A stretch of DNA of 64,000 bases from Capitulum mitella. Its lineage: Eukaryota > Arthropoda > Thecostraca > Pollicipedomorpha > Pollicipedidae. Of this stretch, positions 45,504 through 55,675 are shown in pieces. Below the pieces are notes generated by a model. The model did no database searches and had not been told where the DNA came from. It saw only the letters and a program-made list of their open reading frames with translations. Location: NCBI GenBank assembly GCA_030062745.1, contig CP099841.1:6879001-6943000 (forward strand), given 5' to 3'. A program made the translations under genes and the position numbers. The stretch's first letter is position 1, and every line of letters starts with the position of its first letter.

Positions 45504-45586
45504 CTGATAAGCCTCTGAATCCGACCATTTCCTCAGATCACTGGGTGTCTTAATCTCCTTTTGAGGTATGCAAAACTGATGGCTCT
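45504..45586 (-). CDS. PTPA: PTPA exon with the IPQKEIKTPSDLRKW segment (short)
   Basis: This exon is 83 bp. Acceptor TGATATCTTTGCAG before 45586 and donor TATCAG|GTGGGT at 45504/45503. After two bases that complete an upstream codon it reads SHQFCIPQKEIKTPSDLRKW followed by SDSEAYQ. Human PTPA has NFIIPKKEIHTVPDMGKW followed by KRSQAYA. It joins the 45006-45209 exon in phase 0. It needs an upstream exon with the start codon that ends one base into a codon. I could not find that exon with confidence; it may lie beyond the repeats at 46-54 kb. Confidence 0.93.
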
Positions 45587-46055
45587 CTGCAAAGATATCA
45601 ATGATGTTCTGAATGCCTCTAATAAAAGAATTCTACACAAGTGGTCCAGCTGGTTTCTTAAGCTGAACATAAATTCAATACAGATGCAAATCTGGACAGT
45701 ATACAGTTAACATTTTCAACAAAGACTGGTCAACTGGACCATGATGGCTCATAAGACTCCTGCTGATGTAAGAAGCTGTTACAAAAAAATGACTTAAAAC
45801 ATGACAAAAAACATGACCTGGTTCCTACTAACAAGGCCTCATAAAACAACAACTGCTTTGTGTAATAGAGCACCAGGTGCCAAGAACAGCATAGCTACTA
45901 TGGTCTGAGGGCAATGGTGGTGCCACACACTCAGGCAAACAACACTATTGGGTCCTTTCTTTCCATGCATCACCATTAGAGCCATGCTACATTTTCCCAA
46001 ATTAAAAGAAGCAGTTGCCCACCTGACCCCCAGTGCCATCACCACAAGACAAGTC
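45587..46055 (-). other. PTPA intron 1, proximal part
   Basis: AT-rich sequence without exon signals that I trust. The N-terminal PTPA exon is not visible here. Confidence 0.5.
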
Positions 46056-47358
46056 TTAACCTGCACCTAACCAGCAGTCGGCGCCATGCATGCTCAACTG
46101 GGGGAAGGTTCACATACACACCCCTTTAACTCGCAAAAGATTGGTCGCATGATAAAACATGCATACTGCTGGAAAGTTTTTGACAAGCAGAGCTCAAAAT
46201 CCAGATTATGTTTTACTTTGGAGGATATTTAGGCCATCCATGCCCTACACATATATCCTCACAGCTAACTACAAAAAATGCCCTTCATCCATGACCATAA
46301 GAAAGGGGGGGGGGGCACATGCCACCACTTTGTAGGAAATTGAACATAAGCCTTATGGGGAAAAGAAAAATGCCCCCCCTTTTCCTGGAAGCTCCTTTCC
46401 CTCTGCCAGCATCTCAACAGCTGTGAATAACAAAGACCAAGTTAAGGTAGAAATGGATAGATGATGTCTGTAGAATGACCCCTTGAACATTTAGATATGG
46501 GCAGGGACTTAAACAGTGATTTCTGCTCCTAGTGCCAATGGCGCCACTGCCAAATGTGGGTTTAAATTAATGAGTGCCAATCCTGACATTCCTTTATTTT
46601 GGTGGAATATGTCCAATCAGTTTGTGTTACTTAATAATATGCACTAAGGTTGGATTTGCAATGTCTGAGTTTGAAAAAAATCAGTAGTTATCAATATACA
46701 TCATTGGTAGAGCTATACTCATGTAAGCCATTTTTGCAAATTCTTGCAAACTTTTGCAGATTTTTGAAATACTTAGAACTTAGTGGTATAATTACTAGCC
46801 TTGCGAGACAGTTCTGCTATTTTCTATCCATTCCATGTCATTCATCTCAGATTCTGGGAGCAGTGCATTTTTGCCCATACCAGTTATTGCTGACCTGACT
46901 TCAGGTTAATGCCTGGATGCCAGTGATACTTTGTTAAATAACATTTGCTGGAGTTCTCCATCATCTCATACACAAAATGTTTAAAAAAATTCTCAGTTTC
47001 CCAAAAAATGATGACATGTTGAAAATAGGCCTGACCTTAGGTCAATGACCAAGAATTTCCCAGAAAACCAAAGATAGCAGATATCTTGCACCTGTGAAAA
47101 TATTTCATCCTGGAAAGTTTTGTCATCACATTCTTTTTTTAAGTTCTAGAAGGCTTAACATTTTTGAGCATATGTCCACTGAACCTGATGTAGGTCAAAA
47201 AGCTGGCTTTACCTGAGGCCAAAATTTTGACACAAAATGCAAAAGGGATCATGCAAAAAGCACAAATTTTTGGCAAAACTGTCTTTGTTCATTTTCTCAC
47301 AATGTTTAAAAAAACCAAGGGAGACTGCCAATTCCTCTCCCCCCTAGCTGAGGTCAGA
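46056..47358 (+). mobile_element. family B element, copy 3 (most diverged)
   Basis: Starts near TTAACCTGCAC at 46056 with ctcaactgggggaaggtt. It matches the other family B copies in order: aactcgcaaaagattggtcg, gacaagcagagctcaaaa, aggtcaatgaccaag and gtttaaaaaaacc. The right end is decayed (ctccccccctagctgaggtc). It lies inside the presumed PTPA first intron. Confidence 0.7.
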
Positions 47359-48841
47359 TTATCTGCTGACTAAGCTCCTTTTTCCTTTAGATATCAATGG
47401 TACATAAAACATGTTCAGACTGCTGAAGTATTAAGTCAACTGTAGTTTATATACAGTTACTGAAGTTTTTAATACACTTTATTTGGTCTTTGAATTACTT
47501 CACTCAAACAGTCTAAACATCTTACAATTAGCTCCAAAGAGCCTGCTTACCCCTTTCACCACTAATTTTTGCATCATATCACAAGACAATCCTAGCCATT
47601 TTTTGCAGTTCAGACCCATAGTAAATTCCTGTGAAGGTCCTAAGCAAGCTAGCAGCAGATCTATATCACTGCAAACCGATCAGTTCAACAGGATGCACAT
47701 TTATATGCCTTATTCACTCTTACCACAGTTTATAGCCATTCTAGCTGACTGGGAGACTGGATGCCACTTGAAAAAAACATCAAATGAACCTGGAAACAAC
47801 AATTTGATGCATCTTGTTATTAGATAAGTACAGGCCATAAAAATCAGCTGATGATCAGCATTCAGTCAACACAAGTGCCCATTAAATTTCAGGAACCACT
47901 GTAATTCTAAAATGCATAAAATAACCAATTTTCTTTAAAGCTGAGTGGTTTCAACATACCTTTCTGCTACTCCATGGCCATGAAACATCATAAGTTATTA
48001 AAAAAAAGCCGTTAACAGCATTCAGGATCCATAAATTTGCCAGACTGAATCAGGCATATTCAGGCGTTAACTGCTGGGACACATGAACAAACCTAGCTGG
48101 TGATATAAAACTAAATGTACATGTCTGACGGCAGAGAAATAAGAAAGACAAAAACACCACAAAAAAGATAGCGCAGATACATCTGCGACAAGGACCGTTC
48201 TAATTCTCAGCAACGGTGAATACCTTACTCCTCCGAACTTTACATACGAAATGGAATTAATGCCGGCTACGTGCAAAATATCTTTAGAATGGGACGGACA
48301 TTTACGGTGGTCTTGTGACATTTACATAGAGAAAAGAGATAGGTAAATTCCAAGTGCCAAAGCCAGCACCGAAAAATTCCTGAGGGCTGATGTTAGCTTT
48401 CAAATGCAAGGACTAAGCTTTTTCGCAACCCCCTCCGCACTCCTATCCCTGCTTTTAACACCGCAGCATAGTATTGTAAAGTTCTATGGACCGTGATAAC
48501 TGCCTAAAGCATGGCAAGGAACGAAATACGTTTTGGCGGGGCCCGATCCTTCTCGAAAACCAAGCTTCATCCCTCGTTCTATGGATAACGTTTACGACGT
48601 CACGTTCTGGAGTTTTGGCTTCTTGCTCGATGATCTCAAAATTATAAAAGAAATGTAAAACCAGCAAAAAAATTCGCTCTTCAGCCCCGGGACGTCAATT
48701 TCTGTAAATTATTGGGGGCGGGGGCCGAGGGCCCGACAACCTAACCTCCCCCAAAAGTGGGTTTCTGGACGGATTTAGCCCACTTTATTTTGACCGACAG
48801 GAATTTATGAGTTTTTGTTGCACTTATCCCCATGTATATTG

Positions 48842-48844
<3 letters not shown>
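47359..48844. other. presumed PTPA intron or upstream flank; no gene seen
   Basis: An open frame with an ATG at 48321 (minus) ends near a GGA|GTAAGG donor, but its phase (0) does not fit the exon at 45586, so I do not call it. The part at 48710-48780 shares attgggggcgggggccga-type words with 56270-56300 and is probably transposon debris. Confidence 0.4.

Positions 48845-48910
<66 letters not shown>
48845..48910. repeat. (AT)n microsatellite, about 33 units
   Basis: Pure TA/AT run followed by agcgatagatagatggatat. Not inside a repeat family that I can identify. Confidence 0.98.
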
Positions 48911-48912
<2 letters not shown>

Positions 48913-49027
48913 CGATAGATAGATGGATATATCGCTTAAGACTTTATTCTTTACTTTCTGTCTATTTCTTGTCTATTGCGGCCGTTTTTCGCTACCATTA
49001 CTCATTTCCCTTTAAAAGCGGTAGAAA

Positions 49028-49085
49028 ATATTGGGTGGGCCTAAACCAACATTGGGTGGGCCCAAATCAATATTAGGTGGGCCAG
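49028..49085. repeat. 22-bp unit repeated three times
   Basis: The word attgggtgggcc(t/c)aaa(c/t)caa occurs at about 49030 and 49050, and attaggtgggcc at about 49072. It is short and probably part of a transposon end. Confidence 0.8.
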
Positions 49086-50303
49086 GGCCATCTCAAAAGA
49101 ATACAAATCAACACCCCTGCTTCAGCCCGAAAAGGAGGACTAAAAGACCTATTGTCTCCCGGCTTCCAACAAATGGTGGTCATGGCCCCGATGCACCTAC
49201 CTCCTCGCTGCATCCGCCACTAACCTAGGTAGGTACCCATCATGCCATAAAGGTGGAAAATGAAATTCGAGCTCAGCACTGTCGCTCCAGGAAGCATAGA
49301 CAACGATTGAAGTGGCGTGGTAAGCAAGTTTGTGTTTGATTCTGAATCGCCTGAAATCGATTCTGAATTGGTGCAGCAATGTTACATTTTCATCATGAAT
49401 CAGAAATGTCGTGAAATAAAGCCAGAATCGAGTCGCTGACTTGCCACTCAATCATTGTTGAATCAAAACTGTATTCATTCACTTTTTTAAGTCATTGTGA
49501 ATCAGATTCATAGTCGATTCCAGCGCAGCTTTATGAACTTCGTGTCGCCTATGAACATACAGGATGCAAAGAAATTGATTGCACAACTTTTAAGAAAGTT
49601 GTGAAGAGTTCGTAAAATAAGAACAATTCGTTCTTGCCTACTGTTCTAATCCCAATATGTATTCACATTTTTATGCAAACCCTCATAAGTCTGGCATACT
49701 ACACACCAGACTGTCCAGAATCTCCGCAGAAATTTCCGACCATGCCTTCTGGAAGTTCCTCACCACCATGGGCTCCGCCAATGTGGGGGAAGGTATGCAT
49801 TTCCTCCAGCCATGGATGTTATGAACGGGAAGGGGACTGGGGGACATGTACCATCTAAACTTCGCAAAATGGGCTTTTGCCTCCACCCCAGTTTTGGTCG
49901 GAAAGTGGACTCAGTTTCTCCTGCAAAACTCTGAATCGTCCCACCCAATTTCTGGGACGAGGCCCACACCCATGCCTCTAGCCATGTGATTGGAGCAGAT
50001 TATGCATGGATGGTCACCTGCATCTAGCGCTTGTGCCATGGCTACAGGATCGAGATAGTTGTAAGAGATATCTTCATTAAGAACGTCTTCGTATTTTGTA
50101 TGCCATCGAATACTGATCAGTTAAAATGCTGGAAAATACCAAAACTTGTGTTTTTATTTTTATACTGTTTGCTGAAGGCTGAACAGAAAGATACTGAAGG
50201 TTTCGGGGTAATCTACGAGTTAGCATCACCTTACTATTCAAGTTAATTACCCGTGACAGTGGCACCACAAGAATCGACTATGCTTGAAGATATATATTAA
50301 ATA
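49086..50303. other. left flank of the Tigger-type element; no gene seen
   Basis: Contains gattctgaatcg-type palindromic words at 49340-49520, also present at 42110-42180. No recognised coding sequence. Confidence 0.45.
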
Positions 50304-50305
50304 TA

Positions 50306-50330
50306 GGGGAGAGTGGGGTAAGGCGCCCAC
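50306..50330 (+). repeat. left terminal inverted repeat of Tigger-type element
   Basis: Begins GGGGAGAGTGGGGTAAGGCG. It differs from the inverse of the right end at two of 25 positions. Confidence 0.95.
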
Positions 50331-51092
50331 TTGGGTAAAGCGCCCACCACCAACTACCGGCGAAACTAAACGACGTACCTCCATTTTAGAATTCTTGGTA
50401 AGCAGAAGCCTTTCGGAAAGGCGGTGGGGTGGATTTTGGAGCACCTGGTGAGTTTGAGCTAGTTATGGCGAAGCGATGTTTGTTTTCGTACGTTACGATG
50501 TAAAAAATACGGACGTCAAGATTACGTTTGTGGGTAGCTGGCCGTTAGCTTACGCATAGCAACATATGGTGGCAAAAAGCCTTGTGTAAGAGCATGTGTA
50601 TGGTATGGTCTATTTGCGTCGTGATTGTCTCGTCATCCTGATACGTTTGAAATAGTTGCAAATGGCGCCTGCAGACAAAGCGCCCCCCCCCCAGGGCCGG
50701 GGTACAGCGCCCAGTGGGCGTTTTAACCGCACTTAGATGGGCGCTTTACCATACATTCGTGCAAATAAAAAAACATCCTTGCATCTATGCATTCCGGGAG
50801 TGAAGAGTTAGAATCGGTGCTTCGTTGGCAGTGGAGCGAAAGTACCTATGACCAAACTGACCGAGGGGTAGAAGGTCAGTACACTGTTTCCCCCTCCCCC
50901 ACTTCAAAGTACGGTCTTGTTTTTTACTAATACAATAATGCATGACGTGACGCAGACTGGTGAGAGCTATCACCTTCACCCTAGGATGATACTGCCCCTC
51001 CCCTCGCATATAATGATACGCATAAGGGCTGCGCTGATTTGTATTGATGCATCAACTTTCAGTGATGTCAGGGGTGTACTGTTGCAGATATC

Positions 51093-52876
51093 ATGCCTCG
51101 AAAACACGTAAGGAAGACTACGTGGTCAAGCTATAGTACTGAAAGTCTACAAGCTGCGTTGACTGCTCTAGGAAATGGTGAAAAGCTGAAAAGCGTGTCG
51201 ACCCGATACAGTATCCCCCGCAGGACGTTCCGTCGCCATAGAGACAAGGTTGTCCGATCTCCAGCACGTCCGAAGCTGGGACGTATCAGGCCAGACATCA
51301 ATGAAGCATTTGAGGAGAAGCTCAAAAATTACATTTTGGACGTGGAGAAGGCATTCTTTGGGCTAACGACTACCGATGTCTGTCGCCTTGCCTTCGAGCT
51401 CGCCCAGATGGAAGGCATCACTCACCGATTTAACATGGAGCAAAAGATGGCCGGGCGAGACTGGCCACGTTGTTTCCTTCAACGCCATCCTGATCTCTCT
51501 ATCCGGAAGCCTGAGGCGACCAGTTTGGCTCGAGCTATGGGGTTCAACCGCCCACAAGTGAAACGTTTCTTTGACATCTACGGAGAACAGCTCGACGCGT
51601 GCAAGGCGAACCCGATGCGAATATGGAACGCTGATGAGACAGGACTGACGACGGTACAGCAACCAGACTCTGTGTTGGCTACCAGGGGACGACGCCGAGT
51701 GGGCAAGGTAACTAGCGCAGAGAAACGTAGGACGGTGACAGTCATGTGCGCCGTCAATGCGTGCGGCCAGTACGTCCCACCAATGCTGATTTATCAGGGC
51801 AAGAAGATGATAGAAACACTCTCAAAAGGTGCTCCGCCTGGTTCACTAGCCACAGTAACACCCTCCGGCTGGATGGATTGCGACTCGTTCTTGATGTGGC
51901 TCAGGCACTTCGCAAGCGTCGTGAAACCCAGTGAAGAGAAAAAACACATCCTCATTATAGACGGACACCAGAGCCACATGTCACTAGCCGCTATCGACTA
52001 TGCCAGAGAGCACGGAATCGTAATGATTACTCTTCCGCCTCACTGCACCCATCGCATGCAGCCACTGGACGCAAGGCTCTACAAGGCATTGAAAAGTGCC
52101 TACAACATTGCTGCAGACTGTTGGATGCACTGCCATCCTGGCAAGCGCATTACGGACTACAGGACTAGGTCGCGGAAATCTGCGCTGCCTACAGCAAAGC
52201 TGCCACCATCGAGAAAGCTATCAACGGGTTCCGGTGTACGGGTTTGTGGCCCCTGGACAGTAGCATCTTCACCGACGAAGACTTCGCTCCGTCCATGCTA
52301 ACTGAAGAGGAAGATCCCCACTGTCCGGATGGTCCCACGGGTGTCTGTGAGCAGCAAACTAGGACGTCCTGTGCCGTCCAGACAGAGCAGGACGCTTCCA
52401 ACAGCACCAATTTTATCGTCTTAGGACAGCAAGCGGAGGCAACAGCGCATGCCATGCAAGACTCGGCGACTACGAGCAGTGCAGAGAAGAGGACCTGTGA
52501 GCAGGCCCCGGGGCTCTCTGTGTCAACGGCTATGCCTAGCACCTCAGCTTCAGGCTTAGCTGACATCTTTTCGTCAGTCAAAGCAGCAGTCAGAACGAGA
52601 ACGAGGAAGGCGGAGAAGGCCGAACTCCTCACGTCTGCACCATACAAGAGGCGTCTCGAGGAGAAGAAGAAAGTGTCAGTAGTGAAGAAGAAAGCCAAGA
52701 AAAGCACAGTGCGCAACGATAAGAGTGACGATATCACTTGCTTCGTCTGTGGCATGCTTTTTAGGCGTTCTTGTGAGCGCTGGATCCAATGCACCGAGTG
52801 CAGCTCCTGGGCTTGCGAGCCGTGCACAGATGCAGACGAAAAGCAGAAGTCGTATGTCTGTGACTTCTGCCGTTAA
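51093..52876 (+). pseudogene. pogo/Tigger-type transposase with C-terminal zinc finger, frameshifted
   Basis: ATG at 51093. Residues 10-55 form a pipsqueak-type helix-turn-helix (WSSYSTESLQAALTAL, then STRYSIPRRTFRRH). Residues about 65-165 form a CENP-B/Tc5-type helix-turn-helix. The catalytic DDE_1 domain follows with all three acidic residues: Asp181 in WNADETG, Asp290 in IIDGHQSH and Asp326 in QPLD. After codon 356 (TAC at 52158-52160) the frame is lost. The continuation in another frame starts near 52169 with VAEICAAYSKAATIEKAING and then WPLDSSIFTDEDF, typical after this domain. Net excess is 2 modulo 3, best explained by a duplicated GACTA. The tail is acidic, then basic, and ends with a Cys-rich finger (CFVCGML, WIQCTECSSWACEPC, YVCDFC) resembling a PHD finger. 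This copy cannot make the full protein. Confidence 0.93.
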
Positions 52877-53342
52877 ACCTGCAAAAGCAGCTGTAACCAC
52901 CAGTGGAAGTCACTCGTGCAGACAGCAGGGTCGATTTTGTTCTAAAATGTAACATTTCTTCGTCCTATATGACAGTCCTTCTTCGGTGATATACGATTGT
53001 AGACTGGCGGCTGGTAGTGGGAAGCCACGATTCTGTTTGGTAGATACGTTGGTACATTTCTGAGGAACGCGATATTGAGTTCTTGTCCTCGCAGGCTGTA
53101 GCGAGCGAAGAGGCTTTGGGCATTCCGTTTCTGCAGGTGGAGGGTACAGGTCTTGTTTCTACGCGCACGTGTGTATCCTAGCAAGTTTACTTGACAAGAA
53201 ATGCCTGCTGATAGACCTTTTGTCAACGAATACACACTGTTACGTTTGGATGACTTAAAGGCATGCAATTTTGCCAACACGGACCAAGTTTGTCTTTTTT
53301 GTGTTGCCAGCACGGCGTCGACAACAGTAAATTTTGCAATCA

Positions 53343-53348
53343 AAATAA
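53343..53348 (+). terminator. candidate polyadenylation signal of the transposase gene
   Basis: AATAAA on the plus strand about 470 bases after the transposase stop at 52874-52876 and inside the element. Confidence 0.35.
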
Positions 53349-53808
53349 AGCCATGGCTGAATTCTCCAGCTTTCGATATCGAAGAGGCCCAAGTTAGGTG
53401 AGCTTTCCGTTTTGAGATGCCTAGAGTTGCTGATGTGCTACTGCTTACGCATCGGGTTCATAACTCCTTTGTTTTGCTGGTAAACGTGTGCTTGGAATAA
53501 CAACACAGATGGTGACTGTTCATTCACCCTTTTTGAAGAGATAATATCGGGTAAGGTACCGAATCTTGCAGTTATGGCGGAGCTTTGGTTGGAGGCGTTT
53601 TGCCCCACACCAGCGGGCGCTTTACCCCATATAGGGGGTAAAGCGCCATTTTAAACCGCTTTGGGAAAAACAATTTTAATCTATTTTAGAATCATTCCTT
53701 CAAAACAGGTGTTTCACAACAGTTAGCCAATTTATCAGAGTTTCTTACCATACCCTTCATTCCACTGCAGCATTGCGACCACATATGATATTGCCGTTTT
53801 TCCTTAAG

Positions 53809-53833
53809 GTGTGCGCTTTACCCCACTCTCCCC
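53809..53833 (-). repeat. right terminal inverted repeat of Tigger-type element
   Basis: Read inversely it begins GGGGAGAGTGGGGTAAAGCG. It is followed by the TA target dinucleotide at 53834-53835. Confidence 0.95.
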
Positions 53834-54280
53834 TACATTAGGTTAGATTATATCTAGAAGATATATGGGGCCAGGGGCAGAGGAAGCTATTTCGGGATGG
53901 AGGTGCAAACCGTTCGCGGATCCATCCACCGCATTCGGTGGACCTAAAATACCCATAAATTCTGCTTTCTCCTCGGCTTTGTGCCACTTCGTTTTGAGTT
54001 CAGACCAGACATGACAAAAAATAAATGTGACGAAATGACGGTGATGATGATCAACGAATCATTGGAGCCCCCGATGTCCTCCGGTACGGTATTTTTGATG
54101 TGTAATTAGGTCTTAATTTATCACATGCTTTACACATACACCGGACGTACACCAAGACATATAGCTTTCTTTGATTGGTTTGGTCTGGTGCGCCGAAGCG
54201 AGAAACATGTGGTCTAAAAAATAATATCAGCTGCATTTTTAGCCAATTTCTTGTCATTTGTGCAAACACTTCATCTGACT
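53834..54280. other. right flank of the Tigger-type element; no gene seen
   Basis: About 450 bases between the transposon and a family A copy. Nothing recognised. Confidence 0.45.
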
Positions 54281-55475
54281 GAACCCTGTTCCCGACAGGA
54301 GGCCGAATCCCCCCTCGGGTTTTTTGCCTACCATTTCCAGGATTTTTGACGCAGCTTCACGACACTTGATAACTTTTCATAGATATTTTTTTACGTAGTG
54401 TAACAAAATTTCGTATTTGTCTTTTACTCTATTTTGCTCAGGGGTTGAGAAAGGCAACGTTTTTTTCGGCAAAAGGAAAATGCGACATGTCGCCCAAAAA
54501 TAGCATTTTGAAGATAGAATTTAAAACCTTATATGGATGTATAGTTGAATTGTTGGGCAAGCGTACAAAAACAATTTTGTTCATCTAAAGTCCCTTCACA
54601 AAGTCAGGTGAAGGTCCAAAGTCAAAATTTGGTTTTATAATAATAGTTTTGGCGCTGTTGTTTTTTCAAATGCCAAATCCAGAATATACATGACGTAAAA
54701 GGGTACCCTCTACTTGTATACCGCGTTTCAGGTTGATATCAGGTCGGGTCCCGGAGCTATGGCCTAAAATGTCAGTGCGCAGACCCTATATCACAACAAC
54801 CGTGAAAAGGAACTTATAAACAGGGCAAATTCAAATGAATGGGAGCGTTTTCAAACAATATGAAATGCGTGCAACAGCATTTCAAATGACTCTAAAGTCA
54901 CTGGAGGTCATTTGAGGTCAAAAGATGTAAGTTGACCTGAAGAACATGTGACCATGACAGTTCCCCTTTTTTCATGTTCCTGATACCGCCTATGTTAACA
55001 TTATACAAACAGTGGAAAACCATTTGCACTTTTTCAGCATAAGATGACTAGTGGAAACTAAAAGAGCCACTTGTAATTTTTTTTAAATTCAGTTTGGAAA
55101 AAAATGATGTTCCTATTTTTCAAATCCTGTGGACGCCTACAAATGTTCTCAAAATTTCAGATGCATAGTGAATGATGAAGGCCCCATTCATAATCTCTCG
55201 ATTCATGCCAATTTCATTATGATCGCCCATGAACAACAGAGTTATAACAAGTCTAAAAAACCCTCATTTGGACTTTTTTGCCCCCTGTGTCCACCCTTTT
55301 CAAAGTCTTGAAAACTTCTTTTCATAAAAATATATTTTACGTCATGACAAATCGATTGCCATTTGTTGCCATGAAATCGGATTGTAGTTCTCGAGATCCA
55401 ATGGGGGTGGGCGAATCCCTCCCCCTACTGGCCGCGAATCGGCCATACCGTTTAGCCATCCGGGAAGAGGGTTAA
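54281..55475 (+). mobile_element. family A element, copy 3
   Basis: Begins gaaccctgttcccgacagg. Ends, read inversely, TTAACCCTCTTCCCGGATGG, so the ends are inverted repeats of about 15-20 bp and the right end carries TTAA. It matches the copy at 10148-11400 along its length and 1-553 in inverse orientation. It has no expanded microsatellite and no transposase frame. Confidence 0.78.
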
Positions 55476-55565
55476 CGAATAAAGTTCTGATGTCCATGCA
55501 AGCCGCTCTAGCCCTCCGGTAATAGGGTTAACGAACAACGTTCTGATGTCCATGCAAGCCACTCT
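55454..55565. repeat. tandem duplication (56 bp) at the right end of family A copy
   Basis: 55454-55509 and 55510-55565 differ at six of 56 bases. Each unit holds agggttaacgaa and gttctgatgtccatgcaagc. The element's right end plus flanking host DNA seems to have been duplicated. Confidence 0.85.
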
Positions 55566-55602
55566 GGTCACTTACCATCTCAGATAGTGCAAAACCACAC
55601 GG

Positions 55603-55675
55603 TGACGTGTAGCTCAGTTGGTGGAGCGCCGGTTCCCGTCCTGGAAAGACGGGTTCGAGTCGCGCGAACAGCGGA
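55603..55675 (+). repeat. tRNA-like SINE head with Pol III boxes
   Basis: TAGCTCAGTTGG at 55610-55621 matches the tRNA A box, and GGTTCGAGTCG at 55652-55662 matches the B box with one deviation. Box spacing suits Pol III. A D-arm (GCTC...GAGC) forms, but the acceptor and T stems do not pair, so this is not an intact tRNA gene. It is best read as the tRNA-derived head of a SINE. The SINE body and tail after 55675 could not be delimited. Confidence 0.6.

Larger units (their letters stand above)
50306..53833 (+). mobile_element. pogo/Tigger-type DNA transposon, 3528 bp
   Basis: Terminal inverted repeats at 50306-50330 and 53809-53833 agree at 23 of 25 bases and begin GGGGAGAGTGGGGTAA. Both ends are flanked by the dinucleotide TA (50304-50305 and 53834-53835), the target duplication of the Tc1/mariner/pogo superfamily. 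Inside is a DDE_1 transposase gene (51093-52876) on the plus strand. Additional copies of the word GGTAAAGCGCC lie near both ends in both orientations. The ends are well kept, so the insertion is fairly young. Confidence 0.95.

Noticed and set aside
47960..48010. Short minus-strand ATG frame ending at AAAG|GTATGT as an alternative first PTPA exon
   Set aside because: It would require an unlikely acceptor shift at 45586 and gives no similarity to PTPA.
48067..48321. Possible first PTPA exon (ATG at 48321 minus, donor GGA|GTAAGG)
   Set aside because: It ends in phase 0, but the exon at 45586 needs an upstream exon ending one base into a codon. The peptide also does not resemble PTPA N-termini.
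55603..55675. Functional tRNA gene
   Set aside because: A and B boxes are present, but the acceptor and T stems do not pair and no clear anticodon stem forms. Better read as a SINE head.
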